A DNA stretch of 64,000 bases, from positions 105,075-169,074 of the forward strand of contig MNCI01007630.1 in NCBI GenBank assembly GCA_015680685.1, written 5' to 3'. The position numbers and the translations under genes were made by a program. This DNA is from Gnetum montanum. Lineage: Eukaryota > Streptophyta > Gnetopsida > Gnetales > Gnetaceae. Below are positions 44,881 to 55,876 of this stretch, one piece after another. The notes under the pieces are model-generated. The model saw only the letters and a program-made list of their open reading frames with translations. It made no database searches and was not told the DNA's origin. Position 1 is the stretch's first letter, and each line of letters starts with the position of its first letter.

Positions 44881-47800
44881 CTAACTTGAATGCTCCATTG
44901 TCAAATGCTTTAGTGACCAAGTAAGGTCCTTCCCAGTTGGCTGAGAACTTGTCCGCGTGTTCACGAATAGCCTTAAGCACAAGGTCACCTTCTTTGATAG
45001 GGCACTTCTTGATGTCATGCCGATGTCATTGTCGTCATTTTTCTTGGTACCATCCGATCTAATCGAGCACACGTATGCGTTCTTCTTCCACCAAATCGAG
45101 ATTAATGATACGTAGATCATTGTTTTGTCCTTCGTCGAGGAGTTCGGAAAGGGTGATCCTCAATGATGGTACCTACAATTCCAAAGGTAAAACAGCTTCT
45201 GAACCATAAACAAGACTATATGGTGTCTTACCTATCGAAGTTCGATGCATAGTACAGTATGCCCACAATGCGTATACCAATTGTTCGTGCCATTTTCTCT
45301 TGCTTTGGGTGAGCATCTTCTTAAGTATTGTAATAATCATTTTGTTTGTTGCCTCTTCTTGCCCATTGGTTTGAGGATAGTAAGGGGATGAAAATGATTG
45401 TTTGATCCCCAGACTGTCACAAAAGGTTTTGGTCTCGGCACTGCTAAATTGTGGCCCGTTGTCGATGATGATTGTCATGGGAATGCCAAAACGGGTTACA
45501 ATGTTTTCGAGAATGAAGTTGCACACATGTTTAGATGTGGTTTTTCAAAGCAGAGCAGCTTCTACCCGCTTCGTGAAGTATTCTGTTGCGGTTATGATAA
45601 AACCATGCCCTGCAGAGGATGAGGGTGTTATTGGGCCGATAAGGTCCAACCCCCACTTTTGGAAGGGCCACGTGATTTGCACTGTATGCAACTCATTTGG
45701 TGGGACATGTATTAGATTGCTATGTTTTTGACAAGTACTACATGTTTTGACTTTGGAGAGACAATCGTATTCCATGTGTGGCCAATAGTAGCCTAAATGT
45801 CTTAGTTTCATTGCCATGGCTTTTGGCGCTGTGTCCTCCGCATAGTCCCTCATGTACCTATTCAACAATAGTTTGGGCATCGATACTACTAATGCATGTC
45901 AGCAGTATGCCTTTGTAGGATCAACGACATAGTGTGTCCCCTACTAGAGTATACTGCTTAGAAAGTTTTCGCATTGCATCTTTCTGTGCATTTGTTAGAT
46001 GTCGGGGTGTTTCACCACGTAGAAGGTATTCTTTTATGTCGTCATACCATTCTATCGCGTGTGTTGTACTAACAAATGCAATCGGTAGTGTGTTAATAGT
46101 ATTGGTTATTGGTTCGGCACAACTGGTCATGGAGCTTGGTAATGCATGGAACATGTCCGGCGATATGTTCAGTGCTAATGTGGCTAATGCATCTGTGATG
46201 GTGTTATCATTTCTAGAAACGTGTTGCACATCGATGTTTTCGAATTGCCTCATTAGGTGTTTTTCCAAGTCGCAGTATGGTTGCAAATGTTGGGGTTTAC
46301 ATGTGTAAACATCTGTGATTTGATTTAAGACTAGTTGTGAGTCTCCTTTGACTACTCGCCATGTGATGCCTGAAGCCAGTGCTATCGTGAGACCTCTAAG
46401 GAGACCTTTGTACTCTTCTATGTTGTTGGTACAATGAAAGTTGAAACGGTAAGCAAAGGGTCGGATCTCCCCGGAGGGATAGGTGATGACAACGGCTGCA
46501 CTTCCCCCTCGAGAGGTGGATGCTCCGTCAAAGTTTAGGATGGCACCATAGTTGTTGGGCACTATGTCTATGGCGCTTATATTCTCATTCGGGAATTCTG
46601 GCTATATTATCTCTTGGTCGTGCGTTGGTGATGTGGTCATTTGATTTGCTATAGCTTGACCCTTGACTGATGATTGTGCTACATAGTATAGGTCAAACTC
46701 AGCTATCATGGCTTTCCAACGGGCTATCCGACTTGTTTCGTAAATGTTTCCTGTTATTTCCCTTAGCACATTATCCTTGCAAATTATGTTAACTTGGTTA
46801 TGGAAGAGGTAATGCCACCACTTTCTCAAAGAGAAGACCAAAGCTAAACAAGATCTCTCCACATCGTTATACCTTTTCTTGTGGGCAACTAATGCATGAC
46901 TCAAGTAATATACAGGGACTTCGGTTTCGTCATCTAGTTTCTGACAAAGCATAGACACGATTGACAAATCCCAAGTAGCGAGGTAGATGTAAAATGGTTT
47001 ATCATTTTGAGGTGGATAGACCGTGGGTAATCGGGCAAGTGCCGTTTTAATGTTGTCAAATGCTTCTTGACACTGCGGAGTCCATTCAAAATGGACGTTC
47101 TTGCGTAACAGGTGGTTCATAGGTTTCAGCTTGTCTGTCAGTGTTTCTATGAAGCGCCTGATAAACTATAGTCTACCTTGTAGGCCTCGAAGTTCGGTAA
47201 GGTTGCCTAGTGGTTTTAGGTTTGTTATGGCATTAACCTTATCGGGGTCTACTCGTATCCCTACTTCTAAGGCTATGAACCCAAGCATTTTGCCTGTCTT
47301 GACTCCGAAGACACATTTTTTCAGGTTGAGTCTCAATTCATACTTTAAACAATGTTTTAATACTGAGTCGAGATCTTGTACATGTTGTTCCTCTATTTTT
47401 GATTTAACCACAATGTCATCCACATAATCGTTGAGTGAGTGTAATATGTAATCGCTAAAGATGAATGTCATCGCTCCTTGATAAGTCGCCCCAGCGTTCT
47501 TAAGACCAAAGGGCATCATTGTGTAACAAAAGGTTCCCCATGGTGTCATAAAGGTTGTTCGAAGCTGATGCTTTGGGTTGATTCGTATTTGATTGTATCC
47601 CAAGAAGCCATCCATAAAAGATAATAATGTGTGCCTCGCGGTCGAGTCAACAAGCTAATCGATGCTGGGTAGAGAAAAATCATCTTTTATGGTTGCAACA
47701 TTCAAATCCCGGAAGTCAATGCATAAGCGAATGCTTCTGTTCTTCTTCGGAACAATGACCATGTTGGACACCCACTCGGTGTAATCAACAGCGCGAATGA

Positions 47801-48223
47801 AGCCAGCTTGATAAAGCTTGGTGATCTCATTGCAAACTGCTAATGCCACCTCGGGTTTAACCCTTTGTGCTTTTTATTTTACAGGTCTCAACTTCGGGTC
47901 AAGGATAATATTGTGTTGGACAATTCGGGGGTCTAGCCCGGGCATGTCTGTATAGGACCAAGCGAATGCTTTCATATTTTCCCTAAGCACGTCCTCAATG
48001 TTTTTGGCTAGGTGCGGTTTTAGTAATGTGCTTAATTTTAGTATTTTAATTTCCCCATCGGGCATGGTTATGGGGGTTTCGGTCAANTTGTTTGTTGTGT
48101 TGAGGCTATGACTGCATCATCCATTGATGAACTTAAATGGATGAGGCTTATGTTAGTGTCTCTTGTAATTTTTCCATATGGTTCGTCAATGATTAATGGT
48201 GCGGTTAAGTGCTGGAAATCCAT
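44881..48223 (-). pseudogene. pol: pol of E9: RT, RNase H, second RNase H, integrase
   Basis: Replication and integration enzymes as one reading frame with its own ATG at 48221-48223, separate from gag-pro. Order: N-terminal region with FAWSYTDMPGLDP (about 47950); RT with FMTPWGTFCYTMMPFGLKNA and the catalytic YVDD (about 47415-47426); connection and RNase H (46602-47120) with FYIYLATWD and NDVERSCLALVF; second RNase H (45921-46562) with LNFDGAST, NNIEEYKGLL and VKGDSQLVL giving the D-E-D set; integrase with a degraded zinc finger (45545-45880), then DLIGPI, IDNGPQFSS and the catalytic Glu in GQEEATNK. The paired RNase H domains place it in the Tat lineage. Several stops interrupt it, including TAG codons before LVDSTA and VPSLRI that E2 shares. 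The integrase end after 45170 is ragged. Confidence 0.92.
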
Positions 48224-48334
48224 CGAGCCTGCTCCTGCCAATAAACAGAGAGCTGAATAAGCTAATAGACATCATTCTATGTTTTTGGTAATTTTGAATT
48301 ATGTGTACATGCATAATGGTGGATTATCATTGCA

Positions 48335-48510
48335 CCGGGATACATGGCAGTTTAAGGCCTTACCGAGCTACAAGTGGTAGTTTAATGCCTTATCGGGCCA
48401 CATGTAATATGGGGGTGGCAGTTTAAGGCCATACCGGGCCGCAACGGCAATTTAAGGCAGTACCGGGCTGTAACGGCAGTTTAATGCTGTACCGGGCCAT
48501 GGCGGCGGTT
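48335..48510. repeat. Hairpin array between pol and extra gene, E9
   Basis: Five units about 29 bp apart, each built as GGCAGTTTAAGGCC followed by ACCGGGCC. The flanks of the AC-C core can pair, and paired changes are seen: AGGCC with GGGCC, TGCTG with a changed partner. In element sense each unit is a short hairpin followed by TTAAACTGCC. Confidence 0.8.
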
Positions 48511-48580
48511 TACGCTGGAATGTTCGACGTAAACGTCCAGAATGGGGTCCACGGGGGAACCGGGATGTAGCAATTTTCTG

Positions 48581-48590
48581 TTTTATATAT
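48581..48590 (-). promoter_or_regulatory. Candidate TATA box for pol in E9
   Basis: The minus strand reads ATATATAAAA about 360 nt upstream of the pol ATG. The implied leader would include the hairpin array at 48335-48510. It lies about 110 bp from an opposite-facing TATA box (48701-48710). There is no transcript evidence. Confidence 0.45.
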
Positions 48591-48700
48591 TTTTTTATCA
48601 TTATTCTGGGCAAATTTTAGCGAAAAATAAGTAAAAAGGCACAAAATGGTAAAAAGGAGCAACAACGGCGTAAGCGGCGGCGTCAGCGTCAACAAAGCGC

Positions 48701-48710
48701 TATATAAAGG
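48701..48710 (+). promoter_or_regulatory. TATA box of the antisense extra gene in E9
   Basis: The plus strand reads TATATAAAGG followed by a G tract. The first ATG of the extra gene is at 48951, 241 nt further on. GCGTAAGC words flank it on both sides. This is a better match to a plant TATA box than its minus-strand counterpart. Confidence 0.6.
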
Positions 48711-48950
48711 GGGGGGAGCTTCATTTGTTACATTGCATTCTGAGCGTAAGCGACTGAGCGAGCGTAAGCGGAAACTACGGAACCTAGCGTAAGCATAGAA
48801 CCCAAACCTCAGTGTAGACGTTGACCATCAAACCTCAGCATAGATGCTAGACCTAAACCCCAGCATAGACATCGAGCGTAGAAGATCGAGCGTAGGCATA
48901 CAGAATTTCAACCCTCATCGTGAGCCATCTATCCTAGCGTAGACGCCAAG

Positions 48951-51900
48951 ATGGGCAAGGGCAAGGAGGTGGAAGGGTAGGCGAGGAAAAGTCCTCACTT
49001 GACCTTCGCGGAGGAGAGCGAAGCTAGGCTGCAGTGCCTACCCCAGCCAAGGTTTCCATCATGGCTTGGAACATCACATAGGTAGGCTCTAATCCTGTCT
49101 CTGTTAGTTATTTTTGCTTGTACATGCCTTATAGCATAGACAGTGTCATAGGGGTTTTCGGTGTATATGCTGAGCCTAAGGTTTAGCATAGAAACGTCGG
49201 CGTATACGCCGAGCGTAAATTTACAGCATAAAGTCAGGCCAACATCGATTGTCATAGCGTAATCTATTTTTAGTGCACAGTTTAATCACTTTTTCCTGCT
49301 GAAGGCTATACGGCGTATGCTTTCTATTTTATTATTAGCGTAGACGATTTATGTCGTGATGGCGTATATGATGAGGGTTTCGTCAGTGTATACACTGGGC
49401 GTACACAGTTTGTCCTTTTCAAGTATGATATAGCGTAGACTCATTTTTCCTCGTTTCAGCGTTAACTGTTGTTCAGTGTTTTAGCATAGACCATTTACGC
49501 TGGCCCCTTCTGTGGCATATACGCTGAGGGTTTCTTCAGTGTATACATTGGGTGTAAGAGGTTCGAGCATCAATGTAAACAGTTAGTTGTCGGTGTATAC
49601 GCTAGGTCAGGCAACGTATACGCCGGGCATGAACAGATTTTGGCAGCATCTACGCTAAGTCTTAACAGCGTATATGCCAGGCGTGAACAGATTTTGGCAG
49701 TGTCTACGCTAGGTCTTAACAACATATACACTGGGCGTAAACAGTTAGAAAATTTTTCTCTTTTTCTGAGTGTCAGTCTACGATGTGATCTTGGTTTATG
49801 TTGGTACTTTAATTTTTTGCAGGGATAGCAAGCCTTTTCTCCTCGTGGTTGAGCTTGTTGGGGTGCTGATATGGTTTGGCACCATGGAGGTGAGTGAGCC
49901 TACCCCGAACCTAACCGTGGAACACAACAGGGTTTGGTTCAGAGAAGGTGCGCTTGAATTCCTGTCCTTCATATTGGACAACTTTGAAGTAGTCATCTGG
50001 TCGCACCTAGATGAATTGGTGGCACGGAGCATAGTTGAGGCGATGCTGCCAAGAGCTGCGGAGGGTGTCCTTGTCTTCATGGAAGACATCGATGAGGGGC
50101 AGTTTATGAATGAGGATGGTTCTTCCCGCGGGCCTAAGTCCACATGCCCATTAGCGCATGTGTGGGCCCGATTACCATGAGGGTAGGACTCCCTTGATAA
50201 TACTTTATTTTTAGCTGCGTGTGCACATACATTATTCCAGAACCCTCTTGGCACAGTATACTGAGTGGGCAGGTAGGACCGTTCAAATTTATTGCTTCTT
50301 TTCGTCGTTTGGTATTTGCCTCAGTTCTGATATCTTCTCGTTTGTAGGCCAAAAGTTAATGTAGATGGAATATGTGTCGAAGATGATGGGCTTGCCTTAA
50401 CTCGTACCACTCTAGAGGCATTCATGGCGGGTTCCACCCTTCGTAAAGCTATAATAGGTCTGATGAAGGGGGATATCATCTATTTTCACCAACGATTCTC
50501 TAGAGCATTGGCATTGTGTCAAGCTTGCAGATGGTTGGATAAAGATTGGTCGGACAAGGGGCCAGTTTTCCCTCATGAATTTGGTCCAGGTAGCACATCC
50601 AAGTCTACTACGGGAGGTAAATGACAATGTCTTTTGGATGTGCTAACGCATTTTAACTGCCGAGGGTTATACTAATGCGACAACCTTATATTGCATTTGC
50701 AGTTGATGCACCTCCTGGCGGGGATCCTATCACAACCGGGCAAACTGAGACAACACTATCAATGAATTTTGGAGAGGTGACCAAGGTCCAAAAATGGTTG
50801 CGCAACCATGCTTCACCATCTGTTGTTCGCTGCTTGGGTAATGTCAGCCTGATGGAGCTCTTCATGACCCCAAGCCCTAATGTATCGATAGGGGAAATGA
50901 TTGGGATTGTGGATTCTTTTAATGAGTCTGTCTCATACTATAGCACCCAGATTAAGGATGTTAAGGTGGCTTTCCATCTATCATCCAAGTTTTTCTCAAA
51001 CTTATTTGGGGTACCGGCAGATGGCATAATTGTAGTTCTAAACAGAGCTCATAAAAAGCTCCATACGGTGCGCGAGTTGGAGGATTGGTTGGGCCTGGCC
51101 AAGGGTGCCAAGGGGTTCCCGATGCAGGGGAAGGCAAAGGTTGAGGAGGTGAATGAGCTGTATCCCCTGTTTAGGGCACGGGTATTCCCCAAAACCCTTT
51201 CTCAGGTGAATAGCCTTGGGGTTGAGGCTGTGCGCGTTATGAGAACTATCCTAAAAACTGGCGTGCGCTATAACTGGGCTGAATTTCTGTTGTCGGGCAT
51301 GCATAAGGAGATAGTGCGGTTGCGCTTGAATGTCGAGGCATAATCCCACTTCACCTTTGCATTCTTCGCTAGTTACCTTTGTCACTTTGCTGAGTTTTTA
51401 GTCGTCCACGCGGGTAACAAGTTTGTTCTACGGGATCGGGATCAATTATCTTGCCCGTGGATCAATCACTTGTTCGAAACAGCCCAGTCCCAGGATGCTC
51501 CTGAAGGCATTGATGAGTCCGTGTCTATTACGACCGGGGGATCATCAGGTACCTCCATTCATACTCGTGATAGTCTGGGGTTAGAGCTGGATGATGTACC
51601 CCTCACTGCAAGAAGAGCTGAGCGGGTTATCAAAGAAACCATGGGCCAGGCCAAGACAAAGCTGAAGAGACACGAACGCCCAACTAGGGACGTTTCAAAC
51701 GTGAGCGAGCAGCAAGTGAAACGCATAAGGTTCAAGATGCCCGGTATGTAGACTTTGCCAGCTTATTGTTTTGTTGTTTTCATTTTGTTCATAATTTTTC
51801 TTTTCAATCACTTACATGTCACTAACGTCGTTGGCTTGATTTGAGAAGTGAGGAAGCAGGTGCTAGAAATCATCACAGAGGAGGAGGAGACCAACACAGA

Positions 51901-53140
51901 GTAGAACAATGACAAGGAAAACATGGATAAAGATGAGGGAGGAGGAACAGAGGGACTAAAGGAGAACACCATGGAAACTAAGCTGTTGGATGACCAGGGT
52001 GGTGTCGAACAAATGTTTCATAGTTTTCTCCAGGGAGATCTAGATTTAGGCGATCCTCCAGAGGGTGACGAGGGCTGCGGTATGTTTTCTCTTTATCTTG
52101 TCCCATTAGTTGTCATTTCTATGGTATTTTATCTTTATATTTTCATTTTTTTTCTCAGATGAAGGGAGCGAAACTAGGATGGTGCGGTTAGATGTACCGA
52201 TGAAGACGGTTCCCCCTGAGAGGACTACTGAGGTTAGATCCTGCACCCGTGAGCCATTTACTTGGTCTGAAATGCCAAGTAAGATGGATTTTGTGGCTGG
52301 GCTCATAGAAGAAGTCATCGAGTGAATTTAGGAGGCCCACCCCGAAATAGGTATAAGATTTTTAAATAGTCTGTCATTTTAGAGTGTCACACCTTGTTTC
52401 TATTATCTTATTGTTTGATCGTTTCGTATCCATAGGTGCCAAGTTTAGGTGGGATCCCTCCGAGGTGATTAGCATCGACAGTTTGCCTACGCTCCCCCCA
52501 AAAGTGGAACAGGTACCAAGGCTAGTTTACCATGAGGTGGTAGAAAGCCTTGTCCATAATGCCAAGTTGGTGTGGACCTGTAGGCGATCCATCGAAAAAC
52601 TATGGTTGCAGATCTAGACAAAGGAGAAGGAAGTCTCCGAGCTATCAGCCGAACGCGACGACCTCAAAGCTCGTTATGACTTTGCTTTCGCCCGATTAGC
52701 AGGTGATAGTTCTTGGCAAACTTCTGAGATTACGTACAATAGATATTGGAACTTGTTAAATCACCATGCATCACTAACTCGAAGGTTCACGGAACGTAAA
52801 GCTCAGATAGAGTTATTGAACCTGAAGTGCTAGGATTGGAAGGCATTTGCCTCCATGGTGCGTAATTGGGACCAAGATGAGAAGAATCATAAGCACCACT
52901 ATAAGAAATCATTGAAATAAGTTTCTATAGAGAAACAACAACTTAAGATGTTCGTAGAGGGTTTGGGCTTACGTTCTGCGTTTGATACTTTTGCGGAGAA
53001 CACCATAGTTGAGATGGAATCTCCTAAGAGGGTCATTACCACTGCTTCTGGGGAAGTTACTGTGGGTGAATTTCCTCTGAAACATTCTGTCTGGTTGGCT
53101 ATTGACAAAGGAAAGGCCTTGGCGGGTGTCGACCTTGAAG
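48951..53140 (+). pseudogene. Antisense extra gene of E9: multi-exon, FCP1-like N-terminus and coiled coil
   Basis: Gene on the strand opposite gag and pol. Predicted exons with GT-AG borders: 48951-49081, 49823-50272, 50348-50616, 50703-51743, 51849-52079, 52159-52350 and 52436-~53140; the reading phase carries across the exon 1-2 joint. Exon 2 resembles FCP1/NIF phosphatases: FLLVVELVGVL at the catalytic-motif position, then FEVVIWSHLDE and NTLF...NPLGTVY. The nucleophile Asp is Glu and the second Asp is Val, so activity is unlikely. Exon 4 holds a conserved unknown domain (FFSNLFGVPADG, VEDWLG-like, FPKTLS, YNWAEFL). Exon 6 has WSEMPSKMDFV. Exon 7 is a charged coiled coil ending in MFVEGLGLRSAFDTF. 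Stops occur in exons 1, 2, 4, 5, 6 and 7, and the last exon is deleted. No signal peptide or membrane segment is seen, arguing against an env-like protein. Confidence 0.82.
49082..49822 (+). other. Intron 1 of the extra gene in E9
   Basis: About 740 bp from donor GTAGGC to acceptor TTTTTTGCAG. It is full of GCGTATACGC, GTGTATAC and GCGTAAAC words like those of the LTR U3, so it may hold regulatory sequence. Intron 1 is also the longest intron in E3 (about 550 bp). Confidence 0.65.
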
Positions 53141-53164
53141 AGCTAAGCGTTCTTCAACTATAGG

Positions 53165-55876
53165 CTAGCCTTGTATAGGCGGGTTGTCTGCTAAGCGTTC
53201 TCGTGTGTGGCATGGGGGTGGAGCTAGCCTTGGAGCCTCAGGTTGCCCTGGGATTCTTACCACATATGAATCCAGGTGAGGTTGTGTTTGGACAGCCAGG
53301 TGTGGTTGAGCGGAAGGCTGGCCAGGTACCCTAATGATGTAGGGAGTGGGTTTGCCTAGCGTTTGTGAGGTGGAGGCTTGGTAATCACTAGGATTTTCGG
53401 GTATCCTAACGACATATGGGGTTGGTTTTGGCAGAGGTTGGACCTCCACAGTTGCGACTGTTGGTGGTACTCGGATTACGAAAGGGGTAGGCTGGGTGGA
53501 AGGGGTTGGTGCATTTGAGGAAATGATAGGAGGAACATGCACCACGTATGGTTTGTCGTGTGTCATGGTGTTAGATGTTGCTACGGCTGGAGGCACCTGA
53601 ACAAAATATGGCCGTTGTAGGGCATGCGGTGGTTGAGACGTGGATGTGGACACAGGAGCAGGAACGTGAACTATAAACGGCCTGTTAGGTGTTTGTTGTT
53701 TACACTCAAGGTAGACAGTGTTAATGTTGGGTGTCTCGGAATCATCATCAAGGTAGATTGCATTAATAACGTATGGCACATCTTTGGCATTCAGAGGATC
53801 TTTATACACCCCCATAGCTTGATTCTATGGTTGGATCGGGTTGCCCTCGTCAAAGGTGATTTGGTCGTCGTTGATCATCCGTTGTATGTCCTGCTTTAAG
53901 GTGAAACAGTAATCCGTGTCATGCCTGTTGCATTGGTGATAATCACAGAAGCGATCCATTCTAAAACCTTTGGGCATTGGAGGCTCATCCGGTGTTGCTA
54001 AGCTTGGGTTCTGAACGAGTTGATAGAACCGGTCGTGTCTCTGGATGGCCGCAGGGGATAACTATTTATGTTTCATTAACCTAGCCTTCAGGATTTGATC
54101 GAAGAGCTGGGATGGCTTCATTGGCAGAGGCGTATATTGAGAGGGTTCTTTCCTCTCAAAATTTCACGTACGGTTTGTTGTTGGGTTCTGCGATGATGAT
54201 GATTCCAGCGTGGTTGTGGGTGTAGACCTAGTATAGTTAGTAGAGGCAGCTGGTGGTTTGTTTGGTTGTTGCGTTTTCATGATTTCCACTATAGTTTCCT
54301 TAGCTTTCTCCTTATCTTTTTTAGTGTGTTGATTTTTAAAGGCTAAGTATGTAGGGTCATGGATGTTTTGAGCCACCTCTTCTATGTTTTTAATCTATAG
54401 AAAAGCTTGGTTAAGATTACGCGTGTTAAGATAGTACAATTTGGATTTGAAGAAGTCATTAACAACCCCTTTCAGAATTGTGAGTAGGTATGTCTGGGGA
54501 ATTGGTTCATGTAGCTCATTAAGAGTGGCACTCCACCTCTGAATGAATTTCTGTACAGGTTCAAGCGGTGCTTGTTTAACCTGTATGAGGCTGTCAAATG
54601 TCACTTTAGGTTTCAAGTTATATTTGAACCTGGTCATGAATTGATGTAACAACTCTTCCAAGAAAAATATAGAGTTCCTCGCCAAGGCCCAGTACTAATC
54701 GAGTGCTCTCCCAGCAAGGAACATNCTGCATTAATTTTTTAGCATCCACCTAGTCTTGGGCATTTGGTGACACAACGACTTGAGGTTGTGGTATTTTGTA
54801 TAGGTTAGACTATTGGATGGTATGTTGAAAGGCCGAAAGCTACGCGGTCGGCAGTTCTGCTTATGGGAAGTTTACAGTGGATGGTACTAAGGACGACATG
54901 TTATAGGGGAAAGGCTGTTGTTGCTGTGGTTGGGGCTGTACCTGGGGAATGTTGGCTGGTGGAATCGTATGGGGTGGCACGTGGTGGTGAGAGGGTTTGT
55001 GTGACGGCACACCCATCGTTGGCCATTGCCCAGCCACGTTGTGCGAAGGAACTCCCTGTTGGGTTATGGCGGTCGAGGGGCTGCATGCGTTTGAATGTGC
55101 AGGATGTAGTGAGCGGATGTGGATGATAGTATCATGTGTGGCATCCCTATCACTCGGGGTGGGAATGTCACTCCCAGGCTATCGTGAGGGGGCAGTGCTT
55201 GTGAGGACGAGCCTGTAGCCGCAGCGGGGATGATTGCGAGAGGGAATGTGTTGGGTTGGGGGTCGCTCGGGGGAGGAATATGCACTAACGTTGATGTTTC
55301 TGGTGGCGGTGCTTGGGCCTGGGTGAACCTAAGATGTTGGAGGGGCATGATCTCCCCTATACCCAGATGAAACATGGGATTAATGTGTATTTTCGGACTA
55401 AGAGTGTGATAGGAGTTCTCATGTTCAGATTGGGTAGCGAATTCATCTTCTTCTTCCAGTTGGGGATCCACTGCAGGTTGATCCAATGAGTGGCTCCTTT
55501 GCAGGAGGAGCTGTGTGATGAGCTTCAAGTACTGCTCTGGAATGGGGATTACATCATATGGGGAAGGGATGAACTCGCGTCCCCCCCTGTAAAAGAGTTC
55601 GAACTGCCTCTTTACTTCCATTTCGACTCGATTTATAGCCAGGCCGGCTTGTATCTTAATACATATGAAGTTATACTGATCCTGGGTTATAATGTTGGAG
55701 GTTGGGTCTCTTCCTTGCAACCTTAGGGACCGGCGGGGCCCCGCTGTGGGTTGTACTCCCAGGTGTTGCGCGACGTGCTGTTGGACAGCCATGGTGTCTA
55801 TGATGTTAGTGACTTGAGTGGTGGCAGCAGTGGTGCTTATGGGGTTCATGATGACTTGGTTGAAAATGTACGACAT
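53165..55876 (-). pseudogene. gag: gag of E9 (protease lost)
   Basis: Structural polyprotein of the retrotransposon, which would form the particle and bind genomic RNA. The N-terminal region (55064-55876) is open and shares motifs with E1 and E7: RSLRLQG, NFICIKIQ, SYHTLSP. The capsid-like part (54164-54685) contains FKYNLKP, PVQKFIQRWSATLNELHEP and FFKSKLYYLN. The zinc-knuckle region follows (about 53830-54160). A proline-rich linker (53165-53815) holds seven repeats of a [PY/PF]VVRVP-like motif. An N at 54725 marks a deletion of the start of the capsid part relative to E7. The linker runs straight into the truncated extra gene at about 53165, so the protease is missing; this copy would need protease from another element. 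Confidence 0.88.

Noticed and set aside
48951-53140. Extra gene as an env-like gene
   Set aside because: No signal peptide, membrane segment or glycoprotein features; it is antisense to pol and predicted to be a soluble coiled-coil protein.
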